64,000 bases of DNA from Leptospira langatensis (GTDB lineage Bacteria; Spirochaetota; Leptospiria; Leptospirales; Leptospiraceae), in assembly GCF_004770615.1 (NCBI RefSeq), contig NZ_RQER01000005.1:186001-250000 (forward strand), in the 5' to 3' direction. The translations under genes and the position numbers were made by a program. The notes beneath the pieces are model-generated. The model worked only from the letters and a program-made list of their open reading frames with translations. It was not told where the DNA came from and made no database searches. Shown in pieces: positions 36,060 to 46,734 of this stretch (position 1 is the stretch's first letter; each line of letters begins with the position of its first letter).

Positions 36060-37808
36060 ATGAGTTTCAAACAGCTCTCTCTTGCACTGATTTCCGACAT
36101 AACAGCTCGTATCAACTCTACGGACGACCTAGAAGAACTTCTTGGGATCATCATAGAGACAACCAAAGATGTCTTAAACACGGAAGGCTGTTCCCTACTT
36201 CTTTACGATAGAGAAGAAGATTGCCTAGTCTTTCAGGTGGCCAAGGGCGACAAGGGAGATTCTCTTACAGAGTTAAAAGTTCCTAGAGGAAAAGGGATCG
36301 CCGGAATGGTTCTCGAAACTTTGGAACCGGTGATCGTAAACGATGCAGCAAACGATCCTAGGATCTATAGAGATATAGACGACGCCGTCGGATTCACCAC
36401 AAGAAACCTGATCTGTGTTCCCATGAAGGCGCAAGGCGAAATGCAGGGAGTCCTAGAAGCCGTCAATTCCATGGAAAGGCCGGAGTTCACGAGCAAGGAT
36501 ATTAAAATATTAGAATATCTTTCCGATCTAGCGGCAATCTCCATCAGGAACCGAAGATTGATCCGGGATCTGAAAGCAAGAGCGAGAGAACTGGACTGTC
36601 TCTTTCAGATCAGTCAGGCCATTTCGAATATCAGCGAATTAAACGAATTCTTAAATCTTACTGTGCATTCCATCTCCGACGTACTGGGAGCGGAAAGAGT
36701 TTCTTTGATCTTCCAGAATCCAAGGACCAAGGCCTTCGAGTTATCCAAGTCAGTCGGCTTCAATTTGGAAGAAGAGTCCCATCTAGTGGACGAGTCCAGA
36801 GGGATCCTGAACCAGATCCTTTCCGAGGGAAAGGCACTGCTCGTGCAGGGAGTGACCGATATCAGTCCTACCCTTCTCAACCCGAACCGATACAAGACCA
36901 AATCCTTTGTTTCAGTACCGATCCGACAAGATGGGACTATCATCGGGATATTAAACGCAGCAGATAAGAAGAGCGCAGACAGTTTCTCTCACCAGGACCT
37001 CTCCATTCTAAGCACGATCTCCAACCAGATCGCGGAAGCATACAATAGCCTTCTTGCAAAGAACCAAAAGGAGAAGTTAACCTCTATCCGAAGGGATATG
37101 CAGATCGCTTCTCAGATCCAGATCAACTCTCTTCCCAATATCCCGAAGAAGATGCATCTACTAGAGATAGAAACTTCCTATACCGCTTCCAAGGAGATCG
37201 GAGGAGATTTCTACGATCTGGTCTATCATAACCCGGACGAAGTAAGTATCCTGATTGCAGACGTTTCCGGCAAAGGGATCTCCGCAGCATTATTCATGGA
37301 GTTCTCCAAGACGATTATCGCGGGTGAGGTCGCGAGGAATTCTTCTACAAGCATCAGCCTTATGGGAGCAAACCGGATCATCCAAGAGAAGTCGGGATAC
37401 TTCATGTTCGTGACAGTGATGCTAACCCGGATCAATATGCTCAAGAAGAGGATACGTTATTCTAGCGCCGGCCATAACGAGCAATTATTGTACAAGGCCA
37501 AGGACAAGAAAGTGATCCTTCTTTCCGGAAAGGGAATGCCTCTGGGGATCAAGGAATCCGAGATCGAAGAGCATGAGGTAGAATACCAACCGGGAGATCT
37601 ACTCGTTCTTTATACGGACGGAGTGAGCGAGACCACAAACGAAGGCGGAGAAATGTATTCTTTAGAGAATCTCGCCAAACTCGTGGAACGCAACGGGGAT
37701 ATGCCGGTCGAAAACCTAAAGGATCTGATCCTGGATACCACTGATGCGTTCCGAGGAGAAGCGGATCCTCACGACGACTACACTCTAGTCTTAGTTCGAC
37801 TCAATTAG
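36060..37808 (+). CDS. Dual GAF-domain PP2C (SpoIIE/RsbU-type) phosphatase
   Basis: A 582-residue cytoplasmic regulator. Two GAF domains lie at about 20-165 ([43 protein letters not shown]) and about 185-335 ([29 protein letters not shown]), followed by a SpoIIE phosphatase at about 365-580 with metal-binding Asp in [28 protein letters not shown] and [13 protein letters not shown]. Such enzymes dephosphorylate anti-anti-sigma proteins and so release alternative sigma factors. Partner kinase of the RsbW type is a plausible link to the anti-sigma-type ATPase gene at 17200-19341, though they are not adjacent. Confidence 0.93.
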   Translation: MSFKQLSLALISDITARINSTDDLEELLGIIIETTKDVLNTEGCSLLLYDREEDCLVFQVAKGDKGDSLTELKVPRGKGIAGMVLETLEPVIVNDAANDPRIYRDIDDAVGFTTRNLICVPMKAQGEMQGVLEAVNSMERPEFTSKDIKILEYLSDLAAISIRNRRLIRDLKARARELDCLFQISQAISNISELNEFLNLTVHSISDVLGAERVSLIFQNPRTKAFELSKSVGFNLEEESHLVDESRGILNQILSEGKALLVQGVTDISPTLLNPNRYKTKSFVSVPIRQDGTIIGILNAADKKSADSFSHQDLSILSTISNQIAEAYNSLLAKNQKEKLTSIRRDMQIASQIQINSLPNIPKKMHLLEIETSYTASKEIGGDFYDLVYHNPDEVSILIADVSGKGISAALFMEFSKTIIAGEVARNSSTSISLMGANRIIQEKSGYFMFVTVMLTRINMLKKRIRYSSAGHNEQLLYKAKDKKVILLSGKGMPLGIKESEIEEHEVEYQPGDLLVLYTDGVSETTNEGGEMYSLENLAKLVERNGDMPVENLKDLILDTTDAFRGEADPHDDYTLVLVRLN

Positions 37809-37825
37809 AATATTCTAAACTTCTT

Positions 37826-39124
37826 CTAATCCTCTGCATTCATGTGGGCAGGTTGCCCGGTTGATGCAAGTAGGGTTCTCCACAAAGTGCTTCTTGTAGG
37901 CTGCAAAACCTTCCTTTCCTGGATCGCAATATCGATAGGGAGATGGGTAAATACATTATTCCACATTCCGATGACTATATCCGTCTTCCCCGCCATTCCA
38001 GCATGGACAGCATTCTGGGCCAGGAAGCCGCAGAAAATAGAATCTTCCGGGTTCGCAGGAATAGAACGAATGATATAACTAGGATCGATGTACTTTACGT
38101 TTACCTCGATCTTCTCCGATTTGAAAAAATCCTGGATGGAATTCTTGAGATAGACGCCGATATCACCCAACTTCAGATTTCCGGAGGCGTCTCTTTCTTC
38201 ATTCTTTCCGAAGAATTTTTGGCCCGCACCTTCTGCCACAATGATGACAGCATGTTTGCGTGTTTGGATCCTCTTCTTTAAGATGTCCAAGAAGGCGCCC
38301 TTCCCTTGCAGATCAAAATCAACCTCAGGGATCAAACAATAGTTCACATTCTGAGAAGCGAGAGCAGCATTCACTGCAATAAAACCGGAATGACGGCCCA
38401 TAAGCTTGACCACACCGATCCCGTTCGGAGCTCCCTTGGATTCCACATGAGCGCATTCCACCGCTTCCATTGCCTTGGAAAATGCAGTAGAAAAACCGAA
38501 TGTTTTTTGCACGTAATTGATATCGTTATCGATGGTCTTGGGCACGCCGATGACGGAGATTTGCTCCCCCCTTCTCTCGATCTCCTTTACGATCTCCTTG
38601 GCTCCCCTCAATGTCCCGTCCCCTCCTATACAGAAGAGGATCTTTACACCGTACAAGGAGAGACGATCCACCATATCCGTGGCCTCTTGGTTCCCACGAG
38701 AGGAAGCGAGGATGCTTCCCCCGTCCCTTCCTATATGGGCCACGTTTTCCGGGGTCAGCTCGATCGGCTTATGATCGTATTTCTTGACCAAGCCTTGGTA
38801 TCCGTATGGAAAACCAAGGATCCGTTTCACTCCATATCTATAATTTAATTCCATCACGATGCCGCGGATCACGTCATTGATCCCGGGACAAAGACCGCCG
38901 CAGGTTACGATCCCCGCGGTCACGTCCTTGGGATTGAAATAAATTTCCTTTCTAGGCCCGGCTTGCTCAAAGAATTCCACCCCGGCGCTCTTGTATTCTT
39001 GCCAACTTTCATCCGTCTCAAAGACGGTCCTAAAAATGACCTTCGATTCGTCAGCAGTATAATATTCGTAACCAGCGGGACTTTCTATCTTGCAGGGTCC
39101 GAAGTTTTTGATCCGGGTATTCAT
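37826..39124 (-). CDS. ATP-dependent phosphofructokinase (TP0108/trypanosome-like group)
   Basis: A 432-residue 6-phosphofructokinase of the long family found in spirochaetes and plants. Key motifs: [37 protein letters not shown] and the C-terminal [14 protein letters not shown]. The GGDGT (not GGDD) motif favours ATP as phosphoryl donor, while Lys in PKTIDND is shared with PPi-dependent members, the same combination seen in trypanosomal ATP enzymes. It catalyses the committed step of glycolysis. Convergent with the GAF-SpoIIE gene (17 bases apart). Confidence 0.9.
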   Translation of the reverse strand: MNTRIKNFGPCKIESPAGYEYYTADESKVIFRTVFETDESWQEYKSAGVEFFEQAGPRKEIYFNPKDVTAGIVTCGGLCPGINDVIRGIVMELNYRYGVKRILGFPYGYQGLVKKYDHKPIELTPENVAHIGRDGGSILASSRGNQEATDMVDRLSLYGVKILFCIGGDGTLRGAKEIVKEIERRGEQISVIGVPKTIDNDINYVQKTFGFSTAFSKAMEAVECAHVESKGAPNGIGVVKLMGRHSGFIAVNAALASQNVNYCLIPEVDFDLQGKGAFLDILKKRIQTRKHAVIIVAEGAGQKFFGKNEERDASGNLKLGDIGVYLKNSIQDFFKSEKIEVNVKYIDPSYIIRSIPANPEDSIFCGFLAQNAVHAGMAGKTDIVIGMWNNVFTHLPIDIAIQERKVLQPTRSTLWRTLLASTGQPAHMNAED

Positions 39125-39247
39125 GCTAGCTCGCTTCCAAAAGAATTTTCAAAAGGACATTTTTCGGAGAATAAGACGGATTTTTCATTGGCAAAGCAGA
39201 TAATTTCGTCATATATCAATAAATATAGGGTGGAAACGAATCCAAAG

Positions 39248-40282
39248 ATGGCAGATGATCTCGATTTCCATATGCATACGCCCGGACCAGGCCCCAAAAA
39301 AAAGACCCATCCATATCTCCCTATTTTAGGCCCCTTTCTTCTCAGTTTGTCGGTGCTATATGCAGAAAGCAATTCCCCTTTTTGGGATTCCTTCGGAGTA
39401 TTTTCCTCGAAGAAGTCTCCGATCCAGCTAAAAGGGTCCTCTAACGAAACAAATGAGAAGAAGGAAGAAGAAACACCAGTGCGTTTCTTCTCCGCGGCTA
39501 CATTCAAACATCCTTATGAAATGAAAGTCTTCGAGGAATATTTCCCGAACGAGCCTTCTGCCTTAGAATCCATCCCAGGATTTACAACCAAGGCACCTTC
39601 TCAACCGAGAGTCCATTTACAAAAGAGAGAATTCTTTTCCTTATATCCTGCATTCGGAAGAGAAGAAATATTCGTGATGGGCTTAGCCATGAGCCAAAGC
39701 AAGGATTCGAAGACAGAAGCCTACGTAGGAACTGCTTCGGAAAAGAGAGCGTACGATCCGTTAACCGACGTTCGAAGCACTACGGCTGCATTGCCCGGAG
39801 GAAACCAAAACCTTTCCAAAGGATTGGATAACCAAGCGGGGAATATACTCTTCGGTTATCTATTGGGACGCGCCGGGATCCAAATGGACGTGGGCTGGAG
39901 AATGGCAGGGAATAACGTGGGTTTGGCGATCCCCGAATCGGCAAAGTCTTCTATCGGGATCTCGTATTCATTGATCTCGAATACGAGCACGCTGAACAAA
40001 ATGGATTTCTTTTTACAATTTTCGGGGATCAAACGCTTCAATGACAAGACCTTCTTAGTCGTCGACACACCTCCTGCATTCAGGGGCTGGCAGCAAGGCT
40101 ACGAATATTATGTAAACCCAGGCTTTTCCATCTCCACAAAGAACCTGAGCTTCGAAGGATTGGTCAGACTACCGCTCCACCAGCCATTCCCCAATACGGA
40201 CGGATTGTTGACCCCGGAAGTCCAAGGCCTTTTGGGAGTGAAGTATAGATTCTCCGAAAGTTCTCCAAATAGCCCGAAATAG
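39248..40282 (+). CDS. Exported or membrane-anchored protein of unknown function
   Basis: The frame is open from 38963 but overlaps the phosphofructokinase start on the opposite strand, so I take the ATG at 39248 (344 residues); neither start has a clear ribosome-binding site. A hydrophobic segment near residues 23-42 (PYLPILGPFLLSLSVLYA) precedes a low-complexity Lys/Glu/Ser stretch, then a globular part with aromatic beta strands in the second half (ILFGYLLGRAGIQMDVGWRMAG, SIGISYSLI, NPGFSISTKNLSFEGLVRLPL, VQGLLGVKYRFSES). The strand pattern resembles outer-membrane beta-barrel proteins. The family is not recognised. Confidence 0.65.
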   Translation: MADDLDFHMHTPGPGPKKKTHPYLPILGPFLLSLSVLYAESNSPFWDSFGVFSSKKSPIQLKGSSNETNEKKEEETPVRFFSAATFKHPYEMKVFEEYFPNEPSALESIPGFTTKAPSQPRVHLQKREFFSLYPAFGREEIFVMGLAMSQSKDSKTEAYVGTASEKRAYDPLTDVRSTTAALPGGNQNLSKGLDNQAGNILFGYLLGRAGIQMDVGWRMAGNNVGLAIPESAKSSIGISYSLISNTSTLNKMDFFLQFSGIKRFNDKTFLVVDTPPAFRGWQQGYEYYVNPGFSISTKNLSFEGLVRLPLHQPFPNTDGLLTPEVQGLLGVKYRFSESSPNSPK

Positions 40283-40301
40283 AGTGGATGGTTAGGTCGG
40301 A

Positions 40302-40319
40302 TTTTGTAGTAACTTCGAC
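40302..40319 (+). repeat. Interspersed element copy 1 (TTTTGTAGTAACTTCGAC)
   Basis: Matches the consensus of the dispersed element exactly. It lies 20 bases after the stop of the preceding gene and 72 bases before the next start, in forward orientation. Confidence 0.85.
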
Positions 40320-40390
40320 GGCTTTTGGGTGCTTCTTTTTGTATATTCCCTCAATCCACCGGATTTTCAGAACATTCTAAAGCGTTAATC

Positions 40391-41014
40391 ATGAAAAAAA
40401 CCTCTGTATTGCTTCTGATACTCTTCTCTTTGTCTCTACGTTCGGAGGAGTCGGTTTATACCAAAGCAGGAAAGAAGGTTCTGCTTAAGGACGACTATAC
40501 CTGGCAATATGCTCCAGATCCAAAGTCGCAGATAGAAAAGAAACAAGGCTCGGCCCGAAATTTAGCAAAAAACAAGGACATGAGTGCGAGCGCAAAGAGT
40601 AAATTCGGCAAATATTCCATCTTCTTTAATCCCAACGATTGGAACCTTGTGGCGAGCAATCCTGAATTTGCAGAGTTCCATTTCGTCAATCCGAGCAAAA
40701 GTTCGAATGCAATGGCGATCTATGACGGAGCAGAAATTCCGCTCGAAAACTTTCCAGAATTACTCATTCTAAGCATAAACCAATCCGACCCGGAAGCACG
40801 GATCCTAAACATTGAGGATTGCTCCATCAACGGAACATTAGGCAAAATAGTGACCTATAAAGCTCATACCAAGGGCCTTAAATTGATTTTCTATACTTTC
40901 ATTACCAGTGGATCCTTCGGTTCCATCCAGTTCTCCACCTTCACTTTGGAAAACCAGTTCGACAAAGAGAAGGCGAACTTTGAGAAGTTATTGTCTGGAT
41001 TGGTTGTGGATTAG
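40391..41014 (+). CDS. Exported protein of unknown function (207 residues)
   Basis: I use the ATG at 40391 because it begins a signal peptide (KKTSVLLLILFSLSLRSEE, cleavage near residue 17); a frame extension upstream to 40325 is less likely. The mature N-terminus (SVYTKAGKKVLLKDDYTWQYAP) resembles the short motif found at the end of several bacterial exported proteins, then a globular domain with KYSIFFNPNDWNLVASNPEFAEFHF and LKLIFYTFITSGSFGSIQFSTF. It is flanked by two copies of the dispersed element (40302 and 41020), in opposite orientation. Confidence 0.68.
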   Translation: MKKTSVLLLILFSLSLRSEESVYTKAGKKVLLKDDYTWQYAPDPKSQIEKKQGSARNLAKNKDMSASAKSKFGKYSIFFNPNDWNLVASNPEFAEFHFVNPSKSSNAMAIYDGAEIPLENFPELLILSINQSDPEARILNIEDCSINGTLGKIVTYKAHTKGLKLIFYTFITSGSFGSIQFSTFTLENQFDKEKANFEKLLSGLVVD

Positions 41015-41019
41015 GAAGG

Positions 41020-41039
41020 TTTGTCGAAGATACTACAAA
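41020..41039 (-). repeat. Interspersed element copy 2 (reverse, ATC subtype)
   Basis: TTTGTCGAAGATACTACAAA, the reverse orientation of the consensus. It follows the stop of the exported-protein gene by 5 bases and contains the stop codon (TAG) of the small gene on the minus strand (41033-41353). Confidence 0.85.
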
Positions 41040-41353
41040 TTCTTCTTTCGATCGAAGGCCAACTGTAGATCGAGCTTGTTGATTTGCTCTTTTTTTCTAC
41101 CAAATCTCAAAAGTAGAACGGAGTTTGCACTCTGGTCGATCACATCTATCTGAGTTTCCGTTACTGGGCAACTCACCTCGTCGCAGCTGATCTCACGGAC
41201 CTTCAGCCAAAGATCTTCTCGACCGATCTTTTCTCGGATTTTCGAGGCCAACCAAGGGTGGAATGCAAATTCAGCCCCAGGAGCCAGTTCATAAGAATAT
41301 TCACTATGAGCTACGTGCCCGGGACCTGTAGTAACTTCGACAAAAGGCTTCAT
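41033..41353 (-). CDS. Small protein encoded after metH
   Basis: A 106-residue soluble protein starting 6 bases after the metH stop, so it is the last gene of the methyl-cycle operon. It has a Cys pair in REISCDEVSCPVTETQI, a C-x4-C-P-x-x-E-T-x-I pattern seen in small conserved bacterial proteins that I cannot name with confidence. Its codons 4-10 (FVEVTTG) are copy 3 of the dispersed element and its stop is inside copy 2, so both its ends carry element sequence in inverted orientation. A metal- or cofactor-related role would suit its place but is only a guess. Confidence 0.65.
   Translation of the reverse strand: MKPFVEVTTGPGHVAHSEYSYELAPGAEFAFHPWLASKIREKIGREDLWLKVREISCDEVSCPVTETQIDVIDQSANSVLLLRFGRKKEQINKLDLQLAFDRKKNL
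41326..41345 (+). repeat. Interspersed element copy 3, inside a coding region
   Basis: CTGTAGTAACTTCGACAAAA, forward orientation, within the first codons of the small gene downstream of metH. With copy 2 it forms an inverted pair bracketing that gene. Confidence 0.8.
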
Positions 41354-41359
41354 CTCTAG

Positions 41360-44300
41360 TTAGACTTTCGAAACTGCCTCTTGGGGGTCATACGCCAAAT
41401 TTGGAGCGAGCCATCTTTCTGCTTCCGAAACGGAAATTCCCTTCCGTTTGGCATAATCTTCTACCTGATCCTTATTGATCTTTGCAACGGCAAAATACTT
41501 CGCTTCCGGATGCGCGAAATAAAGTCCACTGACAGAACTCGCTGGCCACATCGCAAAATGTTCGGTAAGGGTGATCCCAGTATTGTGCTCCGCATCCAGC
41601 AAATCGAATAAAGTCCGTTTTTCCGTATGGTCTGGACTCGCAGGATATCCCGCAGCAGGACGGATCCCACGATACTTTTCGCGAATCAATTCCTCGGCTG
41701 AAAGATTCTCATCTGAAGCGTAACCCCAAATCTCTTTACGGACCTTCAAGTGCATGTATTCGGCGAATGCCTCGGCAAATCTGTCACCGAGCGCTTTGGA
41801 CATTATAGAATTATAATCATCTAATTTAGAATCAAATAAAGCAGCAAATTCTTCCACGCCATGGCCCGCAGTAACCGCAAATCCACCGATATAATCGGCA
41901 ACACCGCTTTCTTTCGGAGCAACATAATCCGCCAAGCAATAATTAGGTTCTTCTTTGCCTTCCTTACTGATCTGTTGACGAAGAGTATGAAAGACCTTCT
42001 TTATTTTTGTTCGACTTTCATCTTCATAGACTTCTATATCGTCACCTACGCTATTTGCGGGGAAGATCCCGATCACCCCTTTCGTGCGGTAGCGCTTATT
42101 CGGAATAATATCTTCCAATAGCTTCTGAGCATCCTTAAATAGCTCTCTTGCTTGCTTTCCATAAGTTTCATTCTCTAGGATAGAAGGATACCTGCCCTTT
42201 AACTCCCAAGCCTGGAAGAAAGGAGACCAATCTACATAAGGAAGAAGCTCATCTAAAGATATCTCTTCGTCAAAAACCCTTACTCCAACGAAATTCGGCT
42301 TAGAGACTTTAGTGACATTCCAATCAGTCACATAGCGATTTTCTCTTGCATCTTCGATGGAGACTAACTTACGATCGCTTCTAGTATTAAAATAGATCTC
42401 TCTTTGGGTTTTTTGATCCTCTTTGATTTGCTTCACATACTCTTCTTTTAGGGAAGGATTCAAAAGCTTTCCAACTACGTTTACTACGCGAGAGGCGTCG
42501 ATCACATGCACCACAGGCTGATCATATCTTTCGGAGATCTTAACAGCAGTATGGGCGGAACTTGTAGTGGCTCCACCGATCAATAAGGGAATATCAAAAC
42601 CGGTTCTTTGCATCTCCGCAGCCACATGGACCATTTCATCCAAGGAAGGAGTGATTAATCCGGATAAACCGATAATATTTACGTTATGAAGTTTGGCTTC
42701 TTCCAAGATCTTCTCGCAAGGAACCATCACTCCTAGATCAATGACCTCATAATTATTACATGCGAGGACTACACCCACGATATTCTTTCCTATATCATGA
42801 ACGTCCCCCTTTACTGTTGCGATTAGGAATTTCTGTTTGGCAGAACTCTGAGTACGTTTACGATTCTCTTCTTCCATATAAGGAAGAAGATACGCCACAG
42901 ACTTCTTCATTACTCGGGCGCTCTTAACCACCTGAGGAAGGAACATTTTCCCTGAACCGAATAAGTCCCCTACCACTCTCATTCCGTCCATAAGCGGGCC
43001 TTCGATCACATTTAACGGCTGATCGTATTTTAGTCTCGCTTCTTCAGTATCTTGATCGATATACTCGATGATCCCTTTGACGAGAGCATATTCCAGTCTT
43101 TGTTCGACCGTTCCTTCTCTCCAGGCTTCTTCTTTCTTCTCAACCTTATCGCCTGATTTGACAGATTCCGCAAACTCGATCAATCTTTCAGTAGCGTCCG
43201 GTCTTCGATTCAAAAGTACATCTTCTACTTTCTCTAAAAGGTCTTTCGGAACCTCTTCATATACAGCAAGCATTCCAGCGTTAACGATCGCCATATCCAT
43301 TCCTGCACGGATCGCATGGTATAGGAATGCAGAGTGCATCGCTTCTCGAACCGGATTATTCCCGCGGAAGGAAAAAGAGATATTACTCAGACCGCCACTG
43401 ATCTTCGCACCAGGGCATTTCTGCTTAATTTCTTTAATCGCTTCGATAAAATCGACTGCGTAGTTATTATGCTCCTCGATCCCTGTTCCTACAGTCAGGA
43501 TGTTCGGGTCGAAGATGATATCGAACGGAGAGAAATTTGCCTTCTCTACTAATAAATTATAAGCGCGCGCACAAATACGGACCTTATCATCTTTGGTAGC
43601 CGCCTGGCCCTGTTCGTCAAAAGCCATTACTATGACTGCCGCCCCGTACATCTTAACCAAGCGCGCCTGAGCTAAGAATTTCTCCTCCCCTTCCTTCAAA
43701 GAAATGGAGTTAACGATCGGCTTTCCTTGGATACATTTTAATCCAGTTTCCAGAACGGACCACTTCGAACTATCGACCATGAAAGGGACTTTTGCAATAT
43801 CAGGTTCTACTGCGATCAAGTTTAAGAAATGTCTCATGGAGGCTTCCCCGTCCAAAAGAGCTTCATCGAAGTTGATATCGATCACGTTAGCTCCAGCTTC
43901 CACCTGTTGAAGGGCGACTGAAACTGCTTCTTCAAAATTTCCTTCTAGGATCAACTTCTTGAACTTCGGAGATCCAGTTACGTTAGTTCTCTCTCCGATC
44001 AGAATAAAGCCCGTATTCTCATCAATATTCAAAGGCTCCAAACCTGATAGTTTAGTCTTCTCTTGAATAGAAGGAATGATCCTAGGCTTCTTATTCCGAA
44101 CTGCCCTTGCACCTGCAGAAATGTGAGCAGGAGTCGTTCCACAGCAACCGCCAGCAATATTTAACCAACCTTGATTGGAAAAATCGTCCAAGTAATTCCC
44201 GAATTCTTCCGGAGTTTGATCGTATCCACCAAAAGCATTTGGAAGACCCGCGTTCGGATAACAGCTTATATAACAACTCGATATTCGAGAAAGCTCCTCG

Positions 44301-45097
44301 ATATAAGGCCTCATTTCACCTGCGCCTAACGCACAGTTGATGCCCACAGAGAGAGGATTTGCATGATAAATAGAATTATAAAATGCCTCAATCGTTTGTC
44401 CCGATAGAGTTCTACCGGATGCGTCTGTGATAGTTACGGAAATTGAGACAGGAATTCTTACCTGCAAATCATGAAATACATTTTCAATCGCAACAATGAT
44501 AGCTTTGAGATTTAAAGTATCGATATTTGTTTCAGTCAGAAGAATATCGACTCCTTCTTCCACAAGTGCTCTCACTTGCTCATAAAAAGACTCAACCAGT
44601 TCATCGAAAGTCACTGCTCTAAAAGCCGGATTATTTACATCTGGAGAAAGAGAAGCGGTTTTAGTAGTTGGACCAATCGAACCTGCGAGAAACAGAGGTT
44701 GATCCGGGTTCTTCTTCGCAAACTTCTCCATTGCAGAGCGAGCCACTCGAACTGCTTTGCGATTCAGCTCGTCCACGTAAGCCTGGGCATGATAATCCGC
44801 TTGAGAAATACTATTTGAACTAAATGTATTTGTTTCTAGGATATTTGCCCCGGCTTCTAAAAATTTAAGATGGATCTCTTCGATCACTTCCGGTTTAGTA
44901 ATTACTAATAGATCATTATTCCCCTTTAACGCAGAAGGATGATCTTTCAGTCTTTCATCCCTGAAATCGGCTTCGGTCAAACCGTACTGTTGGATCATGG
45001 TACCCATCGCTCCATCCAGTACTAATATTCTCTCTTCTAATAACTTAAGAAGCTCTTGAGACTTGGGATTCGTATATGCGGGAAATCTATTTTTCAT
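41360..45097 (-). CDS. metH: Cobalamin-dependent methionine synthase
   Basis: A 1245-residue full-length MetH that transfers the methyl group of 5-methyl-tetrahydrofolate to homocysteine through B12. Domains in order: homocysteine-binding barrel (about 10-335, zinc ligands in [11 protein letters not shown]), folate-binding barrel (about 355-635), cap helices (about 660-745), B12 domain (about 750-890, lower ligand His in [10 protein letters not shown]) and the SAM-binding reactivation domain (about 920-1240, [14 protein letters not shown]). The start overlaps the ferredoxin stop by 4 bases. All catalytic domains are intact. The presence of the reactivation domain means it needs a reductant; the ferredoxin next to it is an obvious candidate. 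Confidence 0.97.
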   Translation of the reverse strand: MKNRFPAYTNPKSQELLKLLEERILVLDGAMGTMIQQYGLTEADFRDERLKDHPSALKGNNDLLVITKPEVIEEIHLKFLEAGANILETNTFSSNSISQADYHAQAYVDELNRKAVRVARSAMEKFAKKNPDQPLFLAGSIGPTTKTASLSPDVNNPAFRAVTFDELVESFYEQVRALVEEGVDILLTETNIDTLNLKAIIVAIENVFHDLQVRIPVSISVTITDASGRTLSGQTIEAFYNSIYHANPLSVGINCALGAGEMRPYIEELSRISSCYISCYPNAGLPNAFGGYDQTPEEFGNYLDDFSNQGWLNIAGGCCGTTPAHISAGARAVRNKKPRIIPSIQEKTKLSGLEPLNIDENTGFILIGERTNVTGSPKFKKLILEGNFEEAVSVALQQVEAGANVIDINFDEALLDGEASMRHFLNLIAVEPDIAKVPFMVDSSKWSVLETGLKCIQGKPIVNSISLKEGEEKFLAQARLVKMYGAAVIVMAFDEQGQAATKDDKVRICARAYNLLVEKANFSPFDIIFDPNILTVGTGIEEHNNYAVDFIEAIKEIKQKCPGAKISGGLSNISFSFRGNNPVREAMHSAFLYHAIRAGMDMAIVNAGMLAVYEEVPKDLLEKVEDVLLNRRPDATERLIEFAESVKSGDKVEKKEEAWREGTVEQRLEYALVKGIIEYIDQDTEEARLKYDQPLNVIEGPLMDGMRVVGDLFGSGKMFLPQVVKSARVMKKSVAYLLPYMEEENRKRTQSSAKQKFLIATVKGDVHDIGKNIVGVVLACNNYEVIDLGVMVPCEKILEEAKLHNVNIIGLSGLITPSLDEMVHVAAEMQRTGFDIPLLIGGATTSSAHTAVKISERYDQPVVHVIDASRVVNVVGKLLNPSLKEEYVKQIKEDQKTQREIYFNTRSDRKLVSIEDARENRYVTDWNVTKVSKPNFVGVRVFDEEISLDELLPYVDWSPFFQAWELKGRYPSILENETYGKQARELFKDAQKLLEDIIPNKRYRTKGVIGIFPANSVGDDIEVYEDESRTKIKKVFHTLRQQISKEGKEEPNYCLADYVAPKESGVADYIGGFAVTAGHGVEEFAALFDSKLDDYNSIMSKALGDRFAEAFAEYMHLKVRKEIWGYASDENLSAEELIREKYRGIRPAAGYPASPDHTEKRTLFDLLDAEHNTGITLTEHFAMWPASSVSGLYFAHPEAKYFAVAKINKDQVEDYAKRKGISVSEAERWLAPNLAYDPQEAVSKV

Positions 45098-45399
45098 AAT
45101 TCTCTAATATTACATTGTCTATCTAGTAGAGGAGTCTTCAAATCGCGAATGATCGGCAACTTCTTAGATTCTGTTGCGTTGATACCGATCCATTCTTTCC
45201 ATATTACTGGAACTTCATCCTCGGGAAAAATCGCGTTCACGGGACATTCTCTCAAACAATCGTTGCAATGAATGCATATATCCGGATCGATCAAGAGGTA
45301 ATCCTCCCCTTCCCGAAACGCTTCGACCGGACAAGCCGCGGCACAATAAGTAATCTTACATCCTATACAAGGAGGAGTTACTACATATGCCACGGCCAA
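45094..45399 (-). CDS. Ferredoxin (7Fe/8Fe type) in the metH operon
   Basis: A 101-residue ferredoxin. The first cluster motif, [14 protein letters not shown], is like the 3Fe-4S/4Fe-4S site of FdxA-type 7Fe ferredoxins; the second, [12 protein letters not shown], is a standard 4Fe-4S motif. A C-terminal extension of about 40 residues follows, as in FdxA proteins. It overlaps the metH start by 4 bases and lies 21 bases after ahcY, so it is cotranscribed and coupled with metH. The likely job is to deliver the electron that reactivates oxidised cob(II)alamin on MetH; this is inferred from position. Confidence 0.9.
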   Translation of the reverse strand: MAVAYVVTPPCIGCKITYCAAACPVEAFREGEDYLLIDPDICIHCNDCLRECPVNAIFPEDEVPVIWKEWIGINATESKKLPIIRDLKTPLLDRQCNIREL

Positions 45400-45420
45400 A
45401 TACCTTACTTCAAACGCAGA

Positions 45421-46734
45421 TCAGTAGCGATAGTGCTCTGGTTTGAATGGACCATCAATTGGAACTCCGATATACTCGGCTTGCTTCGCGTTCAACGTTG
45501 TTAAACGAACCCCCAGTTGCTCCAAATGCAAGGCCGCAACCTTCTCATCCAGTTTCTTAGGCAGTCTGTAAACGCCGATCTCGTACTTGTTGTTCCAAAG
45601 TTCTATCTGAGCCAGAACTTGGTTCGTGAAGGAGCAAGACATTACGAAAGAAGGGTGACCAGTTGCACAACCGAGGTTTACAAGACGACCTTCTGCAAGA
45701 ACGATAATAGATCTTCCGTTCGCAAAAGTATATTTGTCGACCTGAGGCTTGATCTCTTTCTTAACCACACCGGATTCTGAATTCAATCTAGACATCTGGA
45801 TCTCAGTGTCAAAATGTCCGATATTACAAAGTATGGATCCGTCTTTCATCGCTTTCATGTGTTCAAGAGTAATGATGTCGTCGTTTCCAGTCGAAGTTAC
45901 TACAAGATCAACGAACTCGATCACATCTTCTACTCTTAGAACTTGGTATCCTTCCATAACGGCCTGGAGAGCGCAGATCGGATCGATTTCAGTAACGATC
46001 ACGCGAGCGCCAAAATTTCTTAGGGAAGCTGCTGAACCCTTACCCACATCTCCATAACCACAAACTAAAGCAACTTTCCCCGCCAACATAACGTCAGTTG
46101 CACGTTTAATACCATCAGCCAAAGACTCACGGCATCCATAAAGGTTGTCGAATTTGGATTTAGTAACGGAGTCGTTTACATTGATTGCCGGAATTTTCAA
46201 TCCGCCCTTCTTCAAAAGCTTTTCGAGCCCCTTTACACCTGTAGTAGTTTCTTCAGAAACACCTTTAATTTCGGTCAGAAGTTGCGGGAACTTCTCATGA
46301 ACATACATAGTAAGGTCCCCGCCGTCGTCCAGGATCATGTTCGGGCCCTTTCCATCTTCAAAGAAAAGAGTTTGCTCTACACACCACCAGTATTCTTCTT
46401 CAGTTTCGCCTTTCCAAGCAAATACAGGCACGCCGGTTTTTGCAATAGCCGCCGCTGCGTGGTCTTGTGTGGAGAAGATATTACAAGAAGACCAGCGAAC
46501 CTCAGCTCCTAACTCGGTAAGTGTCTCAATCAACACAGCAGTTTGGATCGTCATGTGCAAGGAACCAGCAATACGAGCTCCTTTAAGAGGCTGTTTGCCC
46601 TTATATTCTTTGCGCAAAGCCATCAAACCCGGCATTTCTTTCTCAGCAAGAATGATCTCTTCGCGGCCCCAATCTGCGAGAGAGATATCCTTAACTTTAT
46701 ATTTTAAACCTTTTTCTTGTACTGTAGCGGACAT
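45421..46734 (-). CDS. ahcY: Adenosylhomocysteinase
   Basis: A 437-residue enzyme that splits S-adenosylhomocysteine into adenosine and homocysteine, feeding MetH and clearing an inhibitor of methyltransferases. Motifs: [49 protein letters not shown]-binding [12 protein letters not shown] and the C-terminal KPEHYRY. The sequence encoding LVVTSTGN (positions 45890-45906) contains 17 bases identical to the dispersed element. Its start overlaps the end of the regulator gene by one base. Confidence 0.97.
   Translation of the reverse strand: MSATVQEKGLKYKVKDISLADWGREEIILAEKEMPGLMALRKEYKGKQPLKGARIAGSLHMTIQTAVLIETLTELGAEVRWSSCNIFSTQDHAAAAIAKTGVPVFAWKGETEEEYWWCVEQTLFFEDGKGPNMILDDGGDLTMYVHEKFPQLLTEIKGVSEETTTGVKGLEKLLKKGGLKIPAINVNDSVTKSKFDNLYGCRESLADGIKRATDVMLAGKVALVCGYGDVGKGSAASLRNFGARVIVTEIDPICALQAVMEGYQVLRVEDVIEFVDLVVTSTGNDDIITLEHMKAMKDGSILCNIGHFDTEIQMSRLNSESGVVKKEIKPQVDKYTFANGRSIIVLAEGRLVNLGCATGHPSFVMSCSFTNQVLAQIELWNNKYEIGVYRLPKKLDEKVAALHLEQLGVRLTTLNAKQAEYIGVPIDGPFKPEHYRY
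45890..45906 (-). repeat. Element-identical sequence inside ahcY
   Basis: GTCGAAGTTACTACAAG matches the reverse of the dispersed element over 17 bases. Here it encodes the conserved NAD-domain motif VTSTG, so it may be a protein-driven sequence that is by chance the same, or the source or target of copying. Confidence 0.5.

Noticed and set aside
38963..39247. Extension of the 39248-40282 gene upstream
   Set aside because: It would overlap the phosphofructokinase start on the opposite strand, and no signal peptide or ribosome-binding site supports it.
41020..41345. Insertion sequence or MITE at the small gene after metH
   Set aside because: No transposase and no target duplication visible; the inverted copies are also found singly elsewhere, so it is reported only as a possibility.
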